Shown: positions 37,965-52,500 of the stretch, piece by piece
Layout: each line of letters starts with the position of its first letter
Numbering within the stretch: position 1 is the stretch's first letter
DNA from: Sipunculus nudus
Lineage: Eukaryota > Annelida > Sipuncula > Golfingiida > Sipunculidae
Length of the DNA: 64,000 nucleotides
Assembly (NCBI GenBank): GCA_026874595.1
Contig: CM049319.1
Location: 5,796,601-5,860,600 of the forward strand
Direction: 5' to 3'
Notes under the pieces: model-generated
What the model saw: only the letters and a program-made list of their open reading frames with translations
Told to the model about the DNA's origin: nothing
The model's database searches: none
Made by a program: the position numbers and the translations under genes

Positions 37965-40900
37965 TCAAAACACGGCAGTATATGTATGTGACCTAATATA
38001 TGGAGAGTATATACATATAGCCAAAATACTCTCAAAATACCGACAGTATATACAGATGACCAATCATACCAACAGTATAAATATATAAAAAAAATATCGA
38101 CACTGTATATATCTGACCAATAGTACCAAAAGTATATACATATGACCAAAAATATCGAGAGTATATACATGTGACCAAAATACCCACAGTATATACATAT
38201 GACCAACAATACTGACACAATAAACATATGACCAAAAATATCCACAGTTTATACATATGGAGAAATACCTGTGGTATATACATATGACCAACAATACCCA
38301 CAATTTTAACATATGATAAAAAATATCCACAGCATATATCAAATATCGAAAATAAATGCATGGGACCAAAATAGCGACAATATATGCATATGACCAAAAA
38401 TCTCGACAGTATATACATATGGCCAAAAATACCAACAGTATATACATGTGGCAAAAATACCGACAGTATATGTATGTGACCAAATATACCGACAGTATGT
38501 TCATGATCAACATACCGATAGTGTAAACATGTGACCTAATGTATCGAGAGTATATTCATATGGCCAACAATATCCACAGTATAAACATATGTCCAAAAAT
38601 ACCGAAAGTTTATACAGTATCCTGGTTTGTATCATCCTGGTGCCCTTATAGCTATACGTGTTTTCCATATGCGTCTGTATGCGTTAAATATCGCTTATTT
38701 GATACTGCTCGTATACCAGTTGTGGTATTCGAATGCATGCGTATATATGTGCGTATATGCGGGAAAATCGCCACAAGGGCAATTTCCACGCAATTGAGTC
38801 TGCATAAACTCAGATATTTGGGTAAAATGACGTAACTTCAGTATTTTCTAAAGAAAGACCTGCTAGAGCCACTGGGCCATTATACACTTCTGCCAGTTTA
38901 CGCACACACGTATTTACGCGCATATGGAATCACAACTTAATGGTGAAACCTTGCAAGACCCTCTGTCAGAGATTCACTCTAATTATTTAAACACAGGTTA
39001 TGGCTTCTTGATTACCGGATTATTCCTCGTCCTGTGCATATATATCCTGAAATCCAGGCTTAATAAAAACATTACAAAGGGGCGGGGGTCATGTTTTTGC
39101 CGGCGTTAGTTTGTCTGTTAGAAACATTAATCAGAAGTTATTAACAGATTTTGATAAATTTTTTTTCAGGATAATGAGCAAGGCAAGGTACAAGAAATAA
39201 TTGATTAATGTTTGGGGGTGATCCAGGTCTGGATACAGGAAACTTTAGGTGGGAAAATTGCTACCTTTTTGACAACGTCATAAGAGGGTCATGAGCTACC
39301 TTGGCGGAGGTTTGCGCTCTCTCAATGCTCTTCTAGCTCTCAAATAATATTTACCTCCCCCCTCATTGAGTAAAATGTGCAACCGATACTTATAAGCACA
39401 AAAAAGTCAGTGTTTTACTCTCATTTAGTGTCCTAAATACTCGGAAAATACAGAGAGCTATGTTAATCTGTAGGAGCTAGTGACTGGTTTTCCCGCGTCG
39501 TCATGGCACTTATCATTAAATGAGGCAATACTTTTTTTTAAATTAATCAAATGAGTAAATTAAGTAAAAAGGACGTTGCTGTCAAAGGGACACCAATGGA
39601 TGTCACCAATGTTTTACCGTAAATTTTTTTCTTGCTTGATAATAAGAAAACACCTTACTTTTCTGGTGTTGAAGACCAAAGCTTCATCAGTTTCTTCAAC
39701 ATTTCCAGGCTGGTAATAAAGACCTGTGTGTCGTAGTTTACGTCAAGGTTCTCGGTGTTCCCCACCAGCTCCATACCAAACCCCATCTAGTTGAAATCCT
39801 GAGATACAGTCAGTTAAGTTTCTTTCAGATCAGCCTTTTCATACTGGTTGAATATTTATAATAAAACATGCGGACACATATAATATACATCGGTTCTTTA
39901 TTTTTATTTTTTCAGGATAGCTAGCAAATGATAAAAGGATCAATTGATTAAATTGAGAGGATATCTGGCTCACTATCTGGATCCAGGAATTGTTTTAAAG
40001 AAAAATGAAACATTTCTGACAATGCCATATGGGTATAATCAGCCTCCTTTGGCGGAGGTCTACGCTCTTTGAGTATCCATTATCTAGTTAGTAAAGAATA
40101 AAAAAATTGCACCTCAGTAGCTCAATCAATGAGAAGGGCAGATATTCAAGTGTTGTAAATATGAACCATATCAATATTATAGTCTTCATAGTTATATGTC
40201 AAACTAAAATTCGCCTCATGCCCCATGGGTCACTAGTTTAACAACATAATAAAAGTCAGCCGATAGGCTTATACAAGGTATTAGAAGTATCTAAAATCAG
40301 TTCAAACAGGTTTTTCAAAGTGTGTTTTTCTTCTATACTGTGAGAAAGAATTTTTTTTTATTAAATCAAAATTTAAATTTCAGTTCTTGGGTACCCGTAG
40401 ATAGAAACATGGTGAAGGGAAAACAGCTTGTGGCCAATGGTGCCCAGCTGAATTTGAAATACAGGTAATGCATGTATTAATGATTGATGTTATGACCTGG
40501 TGAATAATATTTGTTAAGGGACTTTGAACAATGGGTAAACAGCTTCCTGAGTGCTCAAAATCATGATTTTATATTTGCCCATAGTCCTTAGAAAATAGAT
40601 AACAATGACCTGTGACCTTTTTCTTAGTTTCCCAGGAAGATTTACTTGGTTAGAAAGTTAGAATGTTCTACGTCAATCTGCTTTGAATTTTGTCCATCTC
40701 ACTTATAGGGTACTCAAATCATGTTCTTTCACGAGCTCACCGGATATAGGTCACAATGACCTTAATTTGGATGTCCAAGGAGAATTTACCATGACCCCTG
40801 TTTACATTAAGAAAGACATTTCTAGATCCAGCAGTTAAGATTTGTACCCTGTGTGACTTTTTGGTTGCTGAAAAAATAGGTTTACTGCTCGTAGCTCACA

Positions 40901-42280
40901 TAATAGGTCACGGTCGGTGACCTAATTTCAGGAGTCAAAGGAGACTTGTCCAAGGCTTCCCTTGATATTGGGTTAAAAGATTCTAGGGCTGTCGGATAAA
41001 ATTTGTGCCCTGTCTGACTCACTTGGTACTCAAAATCATTATGACCTAATTTCAGGTTTCCAAGGAGATTCGTCTAGATCCTATAAACCCTATTGACGGC
41101 CTGATTGCTTTATTTAAAGATTTCTAAAATAGAGAAAAAATGCGTTAAAATTGGATAATGTAAAGTCTTAGAAAATGACGAAACACTCCATGATCAATTT
41201 GTATCGAAATACTCATAGTAATCAATACATTAGTTATACAGATACTGGAGCTTTTGTATCAAATTTTAAATATTCTGGGAGGTATTTACGAGCCCAATAG
41301 CTAAAAGGATAAAGTTCACAGTGACCTAATTTTGGGTTTCCAAGGAGATTTTTATAGACCTCCATTGGTGTTCAGATAGAAGTTTCTTGGTTCAGCGGTT
41401 ACGATTTCTGCCCTGTTATCGGACGGACGGACAAAGAGTGATCGCTAAAGCTCAAATGACATTCAGTTAGCTGAGCTAAAAACCCGCTGACAAAAATTTA
41501 AATTATTGTTAGGCTTTTTAATATTCACCTGCAAGGAGGCTTGCTGTTTCTGGGTGGGTAAAATTGCGCAATGGATAAACAGTTTTTTAATATAAAAATA
41601 TTATATGAAAATGAAAGAAAATTTCTAAATTGCGTATGCCATCATAAAAAAACACCGCATCAGATTTAAAATAATTAAAACAACTTTTGGGTTGATTTTA
41701 GATAGAGGGGTTTTGTCAGATCTCCTTTCTTAATGCTGCTATACGGATGAAGTCTGATCAGACTGAGAAACAGATGTCTTACCGAGGAGATGTTATGATT
41801 CATTTCACCAAGTGACAATAGCTCAGAGTCCCCATACTCTTCATATCTGATCTGAGAACAATGATATAAAGTCACAAAATTATCATATGATACCCGAAAT
41901 ATATAACATTTTCTAAACATATATGCATGCATTTTCAATCTATTTGTCCATGTGTCTTGTTCTGAGTATGGCAGGAATGAACAATCTTTTCTTGGAGGGG
42001 GGGGGGGGGGGTTAGCTCATAACTTCTGCGTATGATACTAGCATATTGGCAGAATATATGCTTAGTCATACAAAAGCCAAACAAATGGTGTTTACAGGAT
42101 ACAGTCTAACGACATTTAAAATAAGTAAAATTAACATAAAGATGTATGCTTTTCTAGTCTCTGGCGGGAACTGCACAAATCCAGAATGGCAACTGCACAT
42201 TTTCCATTAACAACTGCAGTACTGCAACTAACAGGGATCAGCTGCGGTCAAACAATATATCCTTCAATTACCTATACCAA

Positions 42281-42321
<41 letters not shown>

Positions 42322-45300
42322 CTCTGCCTGTTCAATATGTGCATTTTAAACATATAAATCTAAACATTTCTTCTGTCAGAAGGTAGATACCTAGTTAGAA
42401 AGATTACTATTCCGGTTATCCTCGCGGCCATCGAAACAATCACAAAAAGTAAGCCGCAGGTCCGCCATTTTGGGAAATTGCGTGATTACAAATGCGATGA
42501 CAGATATAACAACACATGTCTTTCCAAAGTTCACACCGTGCCGATTTTATGCCCGTCTATGAATGGACGTTTTATGGTATATCCATGGTCCGTCCATCAT
42601 ATGTAATAGATCAGAGGTGACAAGCCATAAGACGGGCGTGTTTTGCACTGCCTTGTGTCGATTCTTCCACTGGACAAGTTAAAATTTTGTCGGAAACTAT
42701 CCCATATTAATTCAAAAAAGTGTGATTTTTATCTTGTATATTAAATAAATATTGACTCTTATGTTACCTACCCGCACAATCTCTTCTTCAAGCTCAACTA
42801 CATCTTCTGCATCCTGCCTTGCTATATCAGGGTCTGCTCCCAGCATCACCACCTCCTCCACGATCACTGACTTCAGTTCTTCTATTTTTTCTGTAGCGTT
42901 GTGGATGTACCAGGCTTCGTCTTCGATGAGGCTTCCACCAAGTCCTATCTGGAAACAAACGTCATGACATTCTTTCAAATTCGGTCACTGGGGAGTCAGT
43001 CTTTAGAACATAGATGAATCTGACTAGAAGTACGTCTTATATTGTAAGAACATTACATTTAGCAACCTCACATTGCAGATATTTTATTACCCCCCCCCCC
43101 CCCCTGCAGGACTAAATATAATTTTTGTATCATTTCGGACATATTTAGTGTCACGCAGGTCTCCAAAATGGCTGATATTAAAGATATTTCAGTACAATAT
43201 TACGCAAAAATTCCTGGCGGAGGCAGTAATCATTCCAGGCAGCGTGTTAAGTAAATCCAAAATAAGAGTCTGTAACGGTTCATGGCAGTCAGGCTGCTTT
43301 AGCTTCCTGCCATAGTGATCTTATCAAATAAGGAATATTCAGATACATGCACAGTGACATAAGGCATATACAAATACATACACAGTGACACAAGGAATAA
43401 ACAGATACATGCACAGTGACATAGGGAATAAACAGATACATGCATACTGAAATAAGGAATAAACAGATACATGCATCTTGAAATAAGAAAGAAACTGATA
43501 CATGTACAGTGACCTAAGGAATGAACAGGTTCATGCATAGTGAGATAAGGAATAAACAGACACTTGCATTGTGACATAAGGAATAAAAAGATACAGGCAA
43601 AGTGAAATAAGGAATAAACAGATACATGCATACTGAAATCATAAGTAAACAGATACATGCACAGTGAAATAAGAAATAAACAGATGTACATGTACAGTGA
43701 CCTCATGAATATACATTGACTTGAACAGTTTCTGGGCCTTTAATATATTGAAATTAAATGACAAGGGTTATATAAAACAGGCGCTGCCAATTGGCACGTG
43801 CAATGAGTTGACCCTCATTACAAGTACGTTTTTATTCAACTTCAGTATGGATTCAATATTTTGTTTATAATTTTTGGTGCAATTATCCGCCTCCAGTTTT
43901 TAATGCAAGCTCCTACTAAAAATGGTATGGCGGAAGGAACCGCCTCCGTTTTTCAATGCTAGCGTTACCTCCAGAGAACCTGTCGGCATTTTTTTAATAG
44001 GAAGGGGAATTTACGGATGTAAATGTTTTTTTTTTTTGTATCTGTGGCCCCCTAGCCCACGGAACGTTCGTTCTCGCTTTTCACCTGTTAAAAAGGCCCA
44101 CATCTTGTATGTTGACATAGCATGTAACTCATGTATTCCAGTGATTTAAGGTAAATGATCATCGCCTCGCTTTGTACACGGTAAACCATGTGTGTTAGGT
44201 ATAATGTTGGCCAAGATGGCAGTGACTGTTTATTCCCTCACTTGTAATTAATATGGTGCACAGTTTTGAGTTAAGTTTTAATGCATTCAGTATCAGTTTA
44301 TATTTGGGACTCTTTGATAATAATATAGTTTACTTTACGGATAAATATTTTGTTACTTTTGGAAATGACGTTGTACCTATTATCATCATATTTGTTAATA
44401 TATTTCGGGCTGATATTGTCATTTACTGCCATACTGGTGTAACTATCTCAGGATAGTTCAAACCAAAGGCACATTACTTTAATTGTCACAGTAACATCAT
44501 ATGCTATATAATCATGTTTCCCCCAGAGTTAGATATGAAGGTTGCTGTCGTGTATAGTCCTGGTTGCTTATTGCTAGATCTTACAAGTTATTCAAAGTCA
44601 AACACACGTGTCATCTGGTTGCATTACATTCTGATGTTCAGTGATTGAGTCACAGTTTTCATAGTTGTTACATATGTGGGGTATTTGCTTGTTCAGTGTG
44701 AGTTTTCATATGTTCACTTACTCTGTATATTTATTTGTGAAACGGTATGTCTGCATCGACTTAGTAGTATTTAAAGCAGGTGTCATACTGTGTATAGCAT
44801 AACACATTGTTGGCATTTGTCTTTGCAGGCCAACCATTACTTGATCATATTATTGTTCGTGGATCAACGTATCACTAATTAACGGTAGAATTACTCCGGT
44901 GTTAAATTGTCACCTCTCCTCGGCTGGATTTCCAACCCACAATCTCTCGGGTTTCTAATCAGACCAAGATCAGTGATTATATAGTCCCGGTACTCCTGAT
45001 AATAAGCACTTTCATATAATGCTCCTTTTGCAAATAAATAATTTCCACTTACCATGAGTTTTAATTCATGAGTTGAATACATGAAGTCGACAATCCAAGG
45101 CTGAACGTAGAATAAAGTTTTGATATCTAGTTTGGTTGCCTTGGCGATTAGTTCGGCTTGGTAGGTGAACTCTGGGTTCCAGTCCGGCATTACCGTCGGC
45201 CACGCACCAAAATGGTCAACAGCGTACTGCAGCAGGGGCTCCCGCCAGTCAGTGCTGTTCTCATCTGTAGGTAACAGACCATTTTAAACCTACTGGAATA

Positions 45301-46229
45301 CTTCAACATTTTTATTGTATATAAGCACAGGCACTCGACACTTCAACAAACCCAAGGGCGATAATAGAAGCATTATAGCATTCCTTCCGTCCTTCCTGTT
45401 CAGTCATTTCTTAGCGCTAATAAAATTTGTTTTTCCTTACTTTGGGTTGCTTTTCATCTGGTTCATGCAGTTATTTCATTATAAGATCACATTCTTATAA
45501 CACGGCCTCTTGGCCTCCGTTCCCTCGGATGAAATTATGGTCCTGTTATGCTTCTATTATCGCTCACAGGGTATGTTTATGTGTCGAGTGCCTGTGTATA
45601 TACACTTCACATGACCTGTTCCGCAGCCATTTGTTATCAAACGCTGCTCACACAGCGGTTAAATACACTGCAGTTGTCCCAGGTCTCTTTTGTTTTAACC
45701 GCTGGTTTGTACAACAAGGATCTCTGGGTCTGCACACCATGGCACAGAGCAAAGAATTGTTATCACACCAATAAGAACGTGGTATTGTATTATGCATCCA
45801 GCTCCTAATATTAAACATGGACACCAGCCCTCAGTAGATTACACCGATACGCTCGCTCTCCTTATTCCGATTGTCGGCCCTATGCAAGAACCGGTGAAAT
45901 CAGAACCCCTATTCCCCTTGGATGAATACTTGGTTTGTTGGTTTGTCTGTTAGCCTTACTTCTTGAATAATAGGAACAGATTTTAATGAAAATGGTGTGG
46001 TGGTTAAGGTGGAAATAAAAGAACAAACCAGTAAATAATCTTGATTGCCATAAAATCATTTTAATTTAAAATTCTTTAAAATGTTCTTTCCCTTTATGAG
46101 ACATGGCAATCATATCCCGGCCACAAGTCAGGGTCATAGTGATTGGCATTAGGGCCGCCTTTGGTGATTGGCTGTGTACACTCATAATTAATTAATATAT
46201 ATATATATTATAAATATATATATGTATAT

Positions 46230-46282
<53 letters not shown>

Positions 46283-49200
46283 TCTTACCTGCGTCAATGC
46301 AGGACTTGTAGTACACTCTGGCTTTTGTGACGGCGTTAGGTTCGTCAGGTTCAGGGGGCCCCGCAAGAATGTCTAGTAAAATATAAAATATATCCACAAA
46401 ATCAACATGAACTTAACAAATATGTCTGAAATTTAAGATAATCACTTTTCAAATGTTCCAAAATACATCTTTGACCTCCCAAACATATAACTGGGATACT
46501 ATCTCGTTCAAATGCCCAGCAAAATGAAAAGACGTAATATGGCCCATTACGTCGGAAAGGTTCACACAAACAATCCTTGATAAGACTTCTTTCGAACTAA
46601 GTAACTACAACCTAAATTGTGTGGAATACTGGCCGGGGATTATGATTTCAGACATAAACTTCATTGGACAGAAATTACCAAAAAGCAATTCAGTATAATG
46701 AATTGTCTATCAGATGCCACATGAAATTTCTATCAACCGCGTTTTAAGTAATAATCCATCCACTAGATCATACATGAGATTTTAGTTGCATTTTTGGAGC
46801 TTAAACATCAAGTCACCATTAAAGGTCAACAACTAAATGAGTCAGATGAAAACAGACATTACATTTATCAGATTAGAGTAAGAAAAGTGGTTCATGGTTT
46901 ATGAAGTTTACCTGACCTGTTATCTCTGACACTATGACCTCACTTTGACGTGGGAACTCTTATCTAAACCAGATCAGACAAATAACTAAAATTTACTTTG
47001 GACAAAAAAGACTGTCCGTTCTTATTAGCTGCTTCTTATATAATATCACAAAATACAATTTTTTCGGATAGATACTATTTGTCACTGAACCTAGAGTTTT
47101 GATGATTCATTGTGGTTCTGTGGGATTTAATTTATGTCTTCATTACTTTTTACCAGAGCCTTATATGTCTTATTATATGTTTGATTTCTTGGAGAAGAGA
47201 GTCAAGTGGCAACGTGATGGTTGCTTGTCCGGGTACAGTTACATGTAGTTGCTGGAATCTGGTTGGGAATTTAATACATAAAATAATTCTTGCAAATGCG
47301 TCATCTGATAAGTGTTGTCAGCATGGTCGTTTGATGAATTTGTGCTTGGATGAATTGTGCTGTATTATGTGTAAGGGGTATAAATTACACATTTGCAGTA
47401 ATGTCGTACTTGATTCCAGACCGTAGAAACCCCTTTTTCAGACTCCGACATTGAGTCTTTTGTCTTGGACAGGGAATTGTAATCGGAATCGGAATCCAGA
47501 GTTGAGAGGTTCGGCCCAGCACATCTCGTGTCAAGAAAACAAAATAGGTCAGCTCAAGGCTTTACCTTTTGATGAAAAAACACAGGAACAAAGACCTAGC
47601 TATTAATGCAAACTATTGAATTGGACGTTACTTTAATCTGCGCTGAACTTCCGAATAAAATAACATACTAGAGGCCCTTCAGCAATTAAGCAAATAAAAG
47701 GATTGAATTCATTCACGTGTGCGTCTTCTAAAAAATGCGTCGATATTTGGACTTGAGCAGCGCCATCTAAAGGAGAACATTAAAACTAAACGGACACACT
47801 CCGCGAAAATAAAACTCTACTGTTTTTGGATTATTATAAATGTAGTGAAAAGGATAAAATGTAGTTCGTTCAATTGTGTAAGATAATAATTATTTCATGG
47901 CAAATCCCATAACCATGGGTGTTTTGTGCTGAGGACTTTACGGTATAAGTAATATCTTGTTAACATGGGCGTGTGAAATATAAACCACACGTGTTTCCTT
48001 GAAATGAAACACATTTTGATTTTGAAGTTTGTCAGTCAGACAAGTAGTCCCGGCCGTTCCACAATGGCCAAAAATAAGAGATTCGTTTCCAGTATACACG
48101 ACCTTTGGCACAAGGGTGCTACACGGCATGCCAAAAAAAGATAAGAAAGACTGAATTTTGGATAAGAAAGACTGTTAATAAAAATGGAATTATTGGAAAC
48201 GCCTCGAGCTGCTTCTGTGTTAATTTTTTCATCCAGAACTCCCTAATATTGTGAATGAAAGTCAATCTGAGACCGTCCATCTTTAAATGTACCGGTACCG
48301 TGTCTATGTATACACTGTGAATTATTGGATACTTTGTCCAGGAACAAGCATGATATCACCGCCGGAAGGTGAAGCATGTTACATTTCCCAACTCTAATGT
48401 AAAATTTACCGTTGGTGGGACTGATATTTGAGCGTTTTGTGGGATAATTCTTCTGGCCCGATATGACGGTTAGAAGAATGGGATATGTCACTTTCGTGCT
48501 GGGCACTGATGGACTCTACACTAGATCAACAGAATGTATCAGGTATATTACCTCGTACTTTGGCAAAAGTCTCCTTCATCATGTTGTCAAATATACTGGC
48601 TTTCAGCTCCCCTTCTGGTATCGGATTGACATATTTGAAGTTCCCACAGGCGTACTGGTAGAAATCCTGACATGGATCTGCACTCGGGTCCATAAGCCGA
48701 TGGATCGACCGGGCTGTACGAAAAAAAAAATTTATTCCAGGGGTACCTTGAAAAATATTTTTCATTAAAGCCACAATTTAGATATTGGAAAGAAAGATAT
48801 GTTTTAATTACCATAAAATTAATATGATATATGTTCACACCAGTCTTGTTTACCAGCGCTACCTAGCGCCTAAGCTTGAACAATTCACTGTTTCAAACTG
48901 GTCTTAGAGCTTGAATTATATTTCCTTTCGGCCAATTACTTTACCAATTGGATGACCGTCTGGAAACGATATACGCATAAGATTGTTATTAGTCCTGAAA
49001 GTTGAATAACCGATGCTCCAGTTTATTGGTACACTGAGAAAGATCGCGCACATTGGTGTGACCGGATTTGCATCTAAAATGCAACAGTGAGTTCAGTGGA
49101 AGAGAGAGCTACCTAGCGGTAACACTGCACACCAAATGAAGGTGCCCCTGAATAAGAGGAAACAGCAGTTTTTCTCACCAAATACACACACCGACTAGGA

Positions 49201-49519
49201 TCCAATATAACATTATATAAAACATTCGAACGAAGTTATTGTCATCGCAGATAGCTCGCCATGCCTATCAAGTACCAGAAAACAAACTCTTATCAATTTA
49301 ATATTGGCTGATCCTAAGTATTTGATGACAACAATGTACAAATTAGACATCCAGGTGACATGCTGCGCACAAATACCTATGCGGGACGGACATATCCGTA
49401 TTATGTAGAATTCTGTAGTTTGGGCACCGGTATGTTACGGGAAACTAAGCCGAAATGTGGTATTCTTTCTTTCCATTTCAAGCAAATAACCGAGTCCCTT
49501 CAGTTTCTGTAACCACTAG

Positions 49520-49565
<46 letters not shown>

Positions 49566-52500
49566 GATTCGTTTTGACTCACCTCTTTTACGACATACAT
49601 GTGAAGTGCAGATGGTATCTTCTGCATCTGACATACAAAAAAATAAAATTAACATTCATGGAAAAATTTATAAAAAGAAACCTGAGGTATTACAGCTTGG
49701 TGGTCAAAGCTTTAAACATTTTCCCTGGAGGTCCCCGGTTGGAATCTCGCCGCTTCCTTATGGCCTGATGGCAGCCTAAAAGATTCCCTCTTAAACGTGA
49801 ATATGTACTTTGTCTTCTTTCGAGGTGGCTAAACTATGGTAGAAAGCAGTTGAAACATACCGTGCTCTGTATCATGACACATGGCTACGTAAAGAATTCA
49901 AGCTAGTCCCCATTTCAGGGTACCCCTGACCCCCCCCCCCCCCCCATCCTGGTTTTATTTTATCAATTTCAAGTTAAGCCCTGGACCTGATTGCAGGTTA
50001 TTAACCCCCCCCCCTTATTCAACAAAATTAAATATTAATTGCTTTATCTGTAGATATTTTGCTTAAAACAAACACGTGATAATAACAGTATTTAAAACTA
50101 GAATCAATATGTGCAGGAAACGTATCAAACTCGTTAATTATAATGTTTCTGGATCATACATATCACCGAAGCACAAGATAAAGTGCATACAAATATAATG
50201 TATTCGAGAATTCAATTTTTAATGAAAAACAGAATAGATGAATTACAATAAGTATATAAACACAAAGAAATAACTAAATGAAAGGGTAACCTGAAACCGA
50301 AAGGGATAGTATAGATTTGTTTTTAGGTTGGCCCTGTATTCGTAAGCGGGGCTAATCTGAATCCGCTACACCGGAGGCATTTAAATTCAAGCATGATTCG
50401 ATATAAATAAAAATTCCAGCAAGTAAACATGATACAAATGGTACGACCCGTATTCTGATATGTATTTCTATTTCAAGATACATGCAGCTGCAAGCCATAA
50501 AACTGTGTCCATCTATCACAGTCATATGAGCACACTTGTTACCCTAATCATGGAGAAAAATTAAGATAAAAGGATCCCAGTAATTACTCCATCTGATTGT
50601 ATCTCCATGTCCTAACCAACCACTTGCAAGTGTATCGTATCATCACTCAGTGTACAGTAGTAACGTATTGCCTCAGTCCAACTTCTCACTCATATGATAT
50701 ATGTTTATAAATGAGCACCATCACACCATTTAACTTTTACTTTCTATAATTGCTTAACCAACCGTTGATGAAAACAATAGCCCCGGTGAATATATCATGT
50801 TAAAACCGGGGACACTGATAATCGCTGTAATTTCAGGACAATATCGCTATTCATCCATTACTTGGTTGACACATCAGTCATTGTAAAAAAAATATAGGGT
50901 GTTTCCACTTCACCAAGTAATTTGTTTTCGTAAAATTTTAGTACGACTTCGTTTCTCATGGCTCTTCTTGGCAAAAATCTTTGGGGCAGATCTTTTTCCA
51001 AATTGAATTAAATTGCATGCTGACATGGATATATGTGTTACTGTGGTAATCTATTCCTATTCTGCGATTCAACGGTAAATTTAATTTTCTAGTCTTACAA
51101 CAGCCTTTAACTGTCATGGTGGTAAAAAGCAATCTTTGTCGCATACCTTGCAGCATATACTTCACTGTGACTTAATGTAAGGTTTCAAGGTTGATAATGC
51201 TAAACATTTGTTTTTTTTTAGAAATAATTTATGGGATTAACATGCAGTTACGATTTGTACCCTCTGAAAAAGGCGGACAAAGATCAATAGGTATTGCTAA
51301 GCAGGACTGAAAGTCAGCTGAGCAAATAATTTCAGACTTGAAAATTTAGGTCTGAAACAGTTATATTTTTATAGGAATGTTTCAATAAACTGACGAAAGC
51401 CCCAGAATACAACATAATTTAACTTAAGAAGCCCAGCCGAAGAATTAAACCAGTCCCAATAAATAACTAAAAAAATGACCAGTTCGTTTGATGTTTATTT
51501 TTATAAGCCCCGAGACTGCAGTGTACGAGGCTTAAGACTGTTTTAAGGTGTAATACGCGCGAAAACACCCTGACAGCACAGGCGCTTGAAACGCCGTGGC
51601 ACAGCAACTGAGGACGCTTTTACTGATTGGATGATATGTTCACTGCTGGAATCTTAAAATATTGACACCGTTGACGTTACAACGGTTCAGCCAATCACCC
51701 ATGTATATCCTATTCAGCCAGAAACCGATGTGCCATGGCTGTCGGGCCTAACAACATGGGATTCTTGCCTGCCTATATCAAATATTACGTAAATAATACT
51801 GAGATGGCCCATAAAGTGCGAAAACGCTGGGGAAAAAGTCAGATAAGTAAATCATATCAGGAAATGACCGGGAAAAGTAACAAATTTAACCGAAATCTAT
51901 ATTAATATCAATTCAAGAGCCTGCGCTGACAGGCACAATCCGGGACAACATTAAAGAACACGTGTTTCCTAAAATGTTTGTTAAAATCAAATTTTAAAAT
52001 AAAACCGTTTTCAAAGTACCTTATATAGTTCGCGAGAACACATTTGTTTAAATCAGATATGGAAATCTGCATTTGAACTTCATATATCTATTTAAACAGT
52101 TAAATTTTTAATGCAAGTTTAGGTTTATTTTTATTGCAGTATCCTTAAATAATAAGAAAATATTTCGCAAAAGCCTGGATTCTGTGTATTGAGTAGATGT
52201 GGGTGCGGGCCTATTTCTGTGGAAAGGTTAATTGGACGCAATACATTTATTTCTATTACTGTCGTCTTTCATTAGGAACGTAAGTTATAATATTTTCTAA
52301 CGGGAGGGGGCCTTGACAGCTGAGTGGTAAAACGCTCGGCCTTCTCCGCTGGCGACCCGAGTTCGATCCGGCCTGGCAACGAGAGTGAGCTGTCGCGGCC
52401 CGTCCAAGGCCGGTGGTTCCTCCGGTTTCACCCTCACCTATTACTGAGCGCAAACATCAGAGCCATGAAGAGTGACTAGTATAAATTATTAGCCCTCAGC

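Noticed and set aside
37847-38513. Overlapping minus-strand ORFs of 132-149 codons rich in Tyr, Cys and Ile
   Set aside because: They translate the 29-30-bp minisatellite in several frames.
43299-43706. 135-codon minus-strand ORF
   Set aside because: It translates the 30-bp minisatellite.
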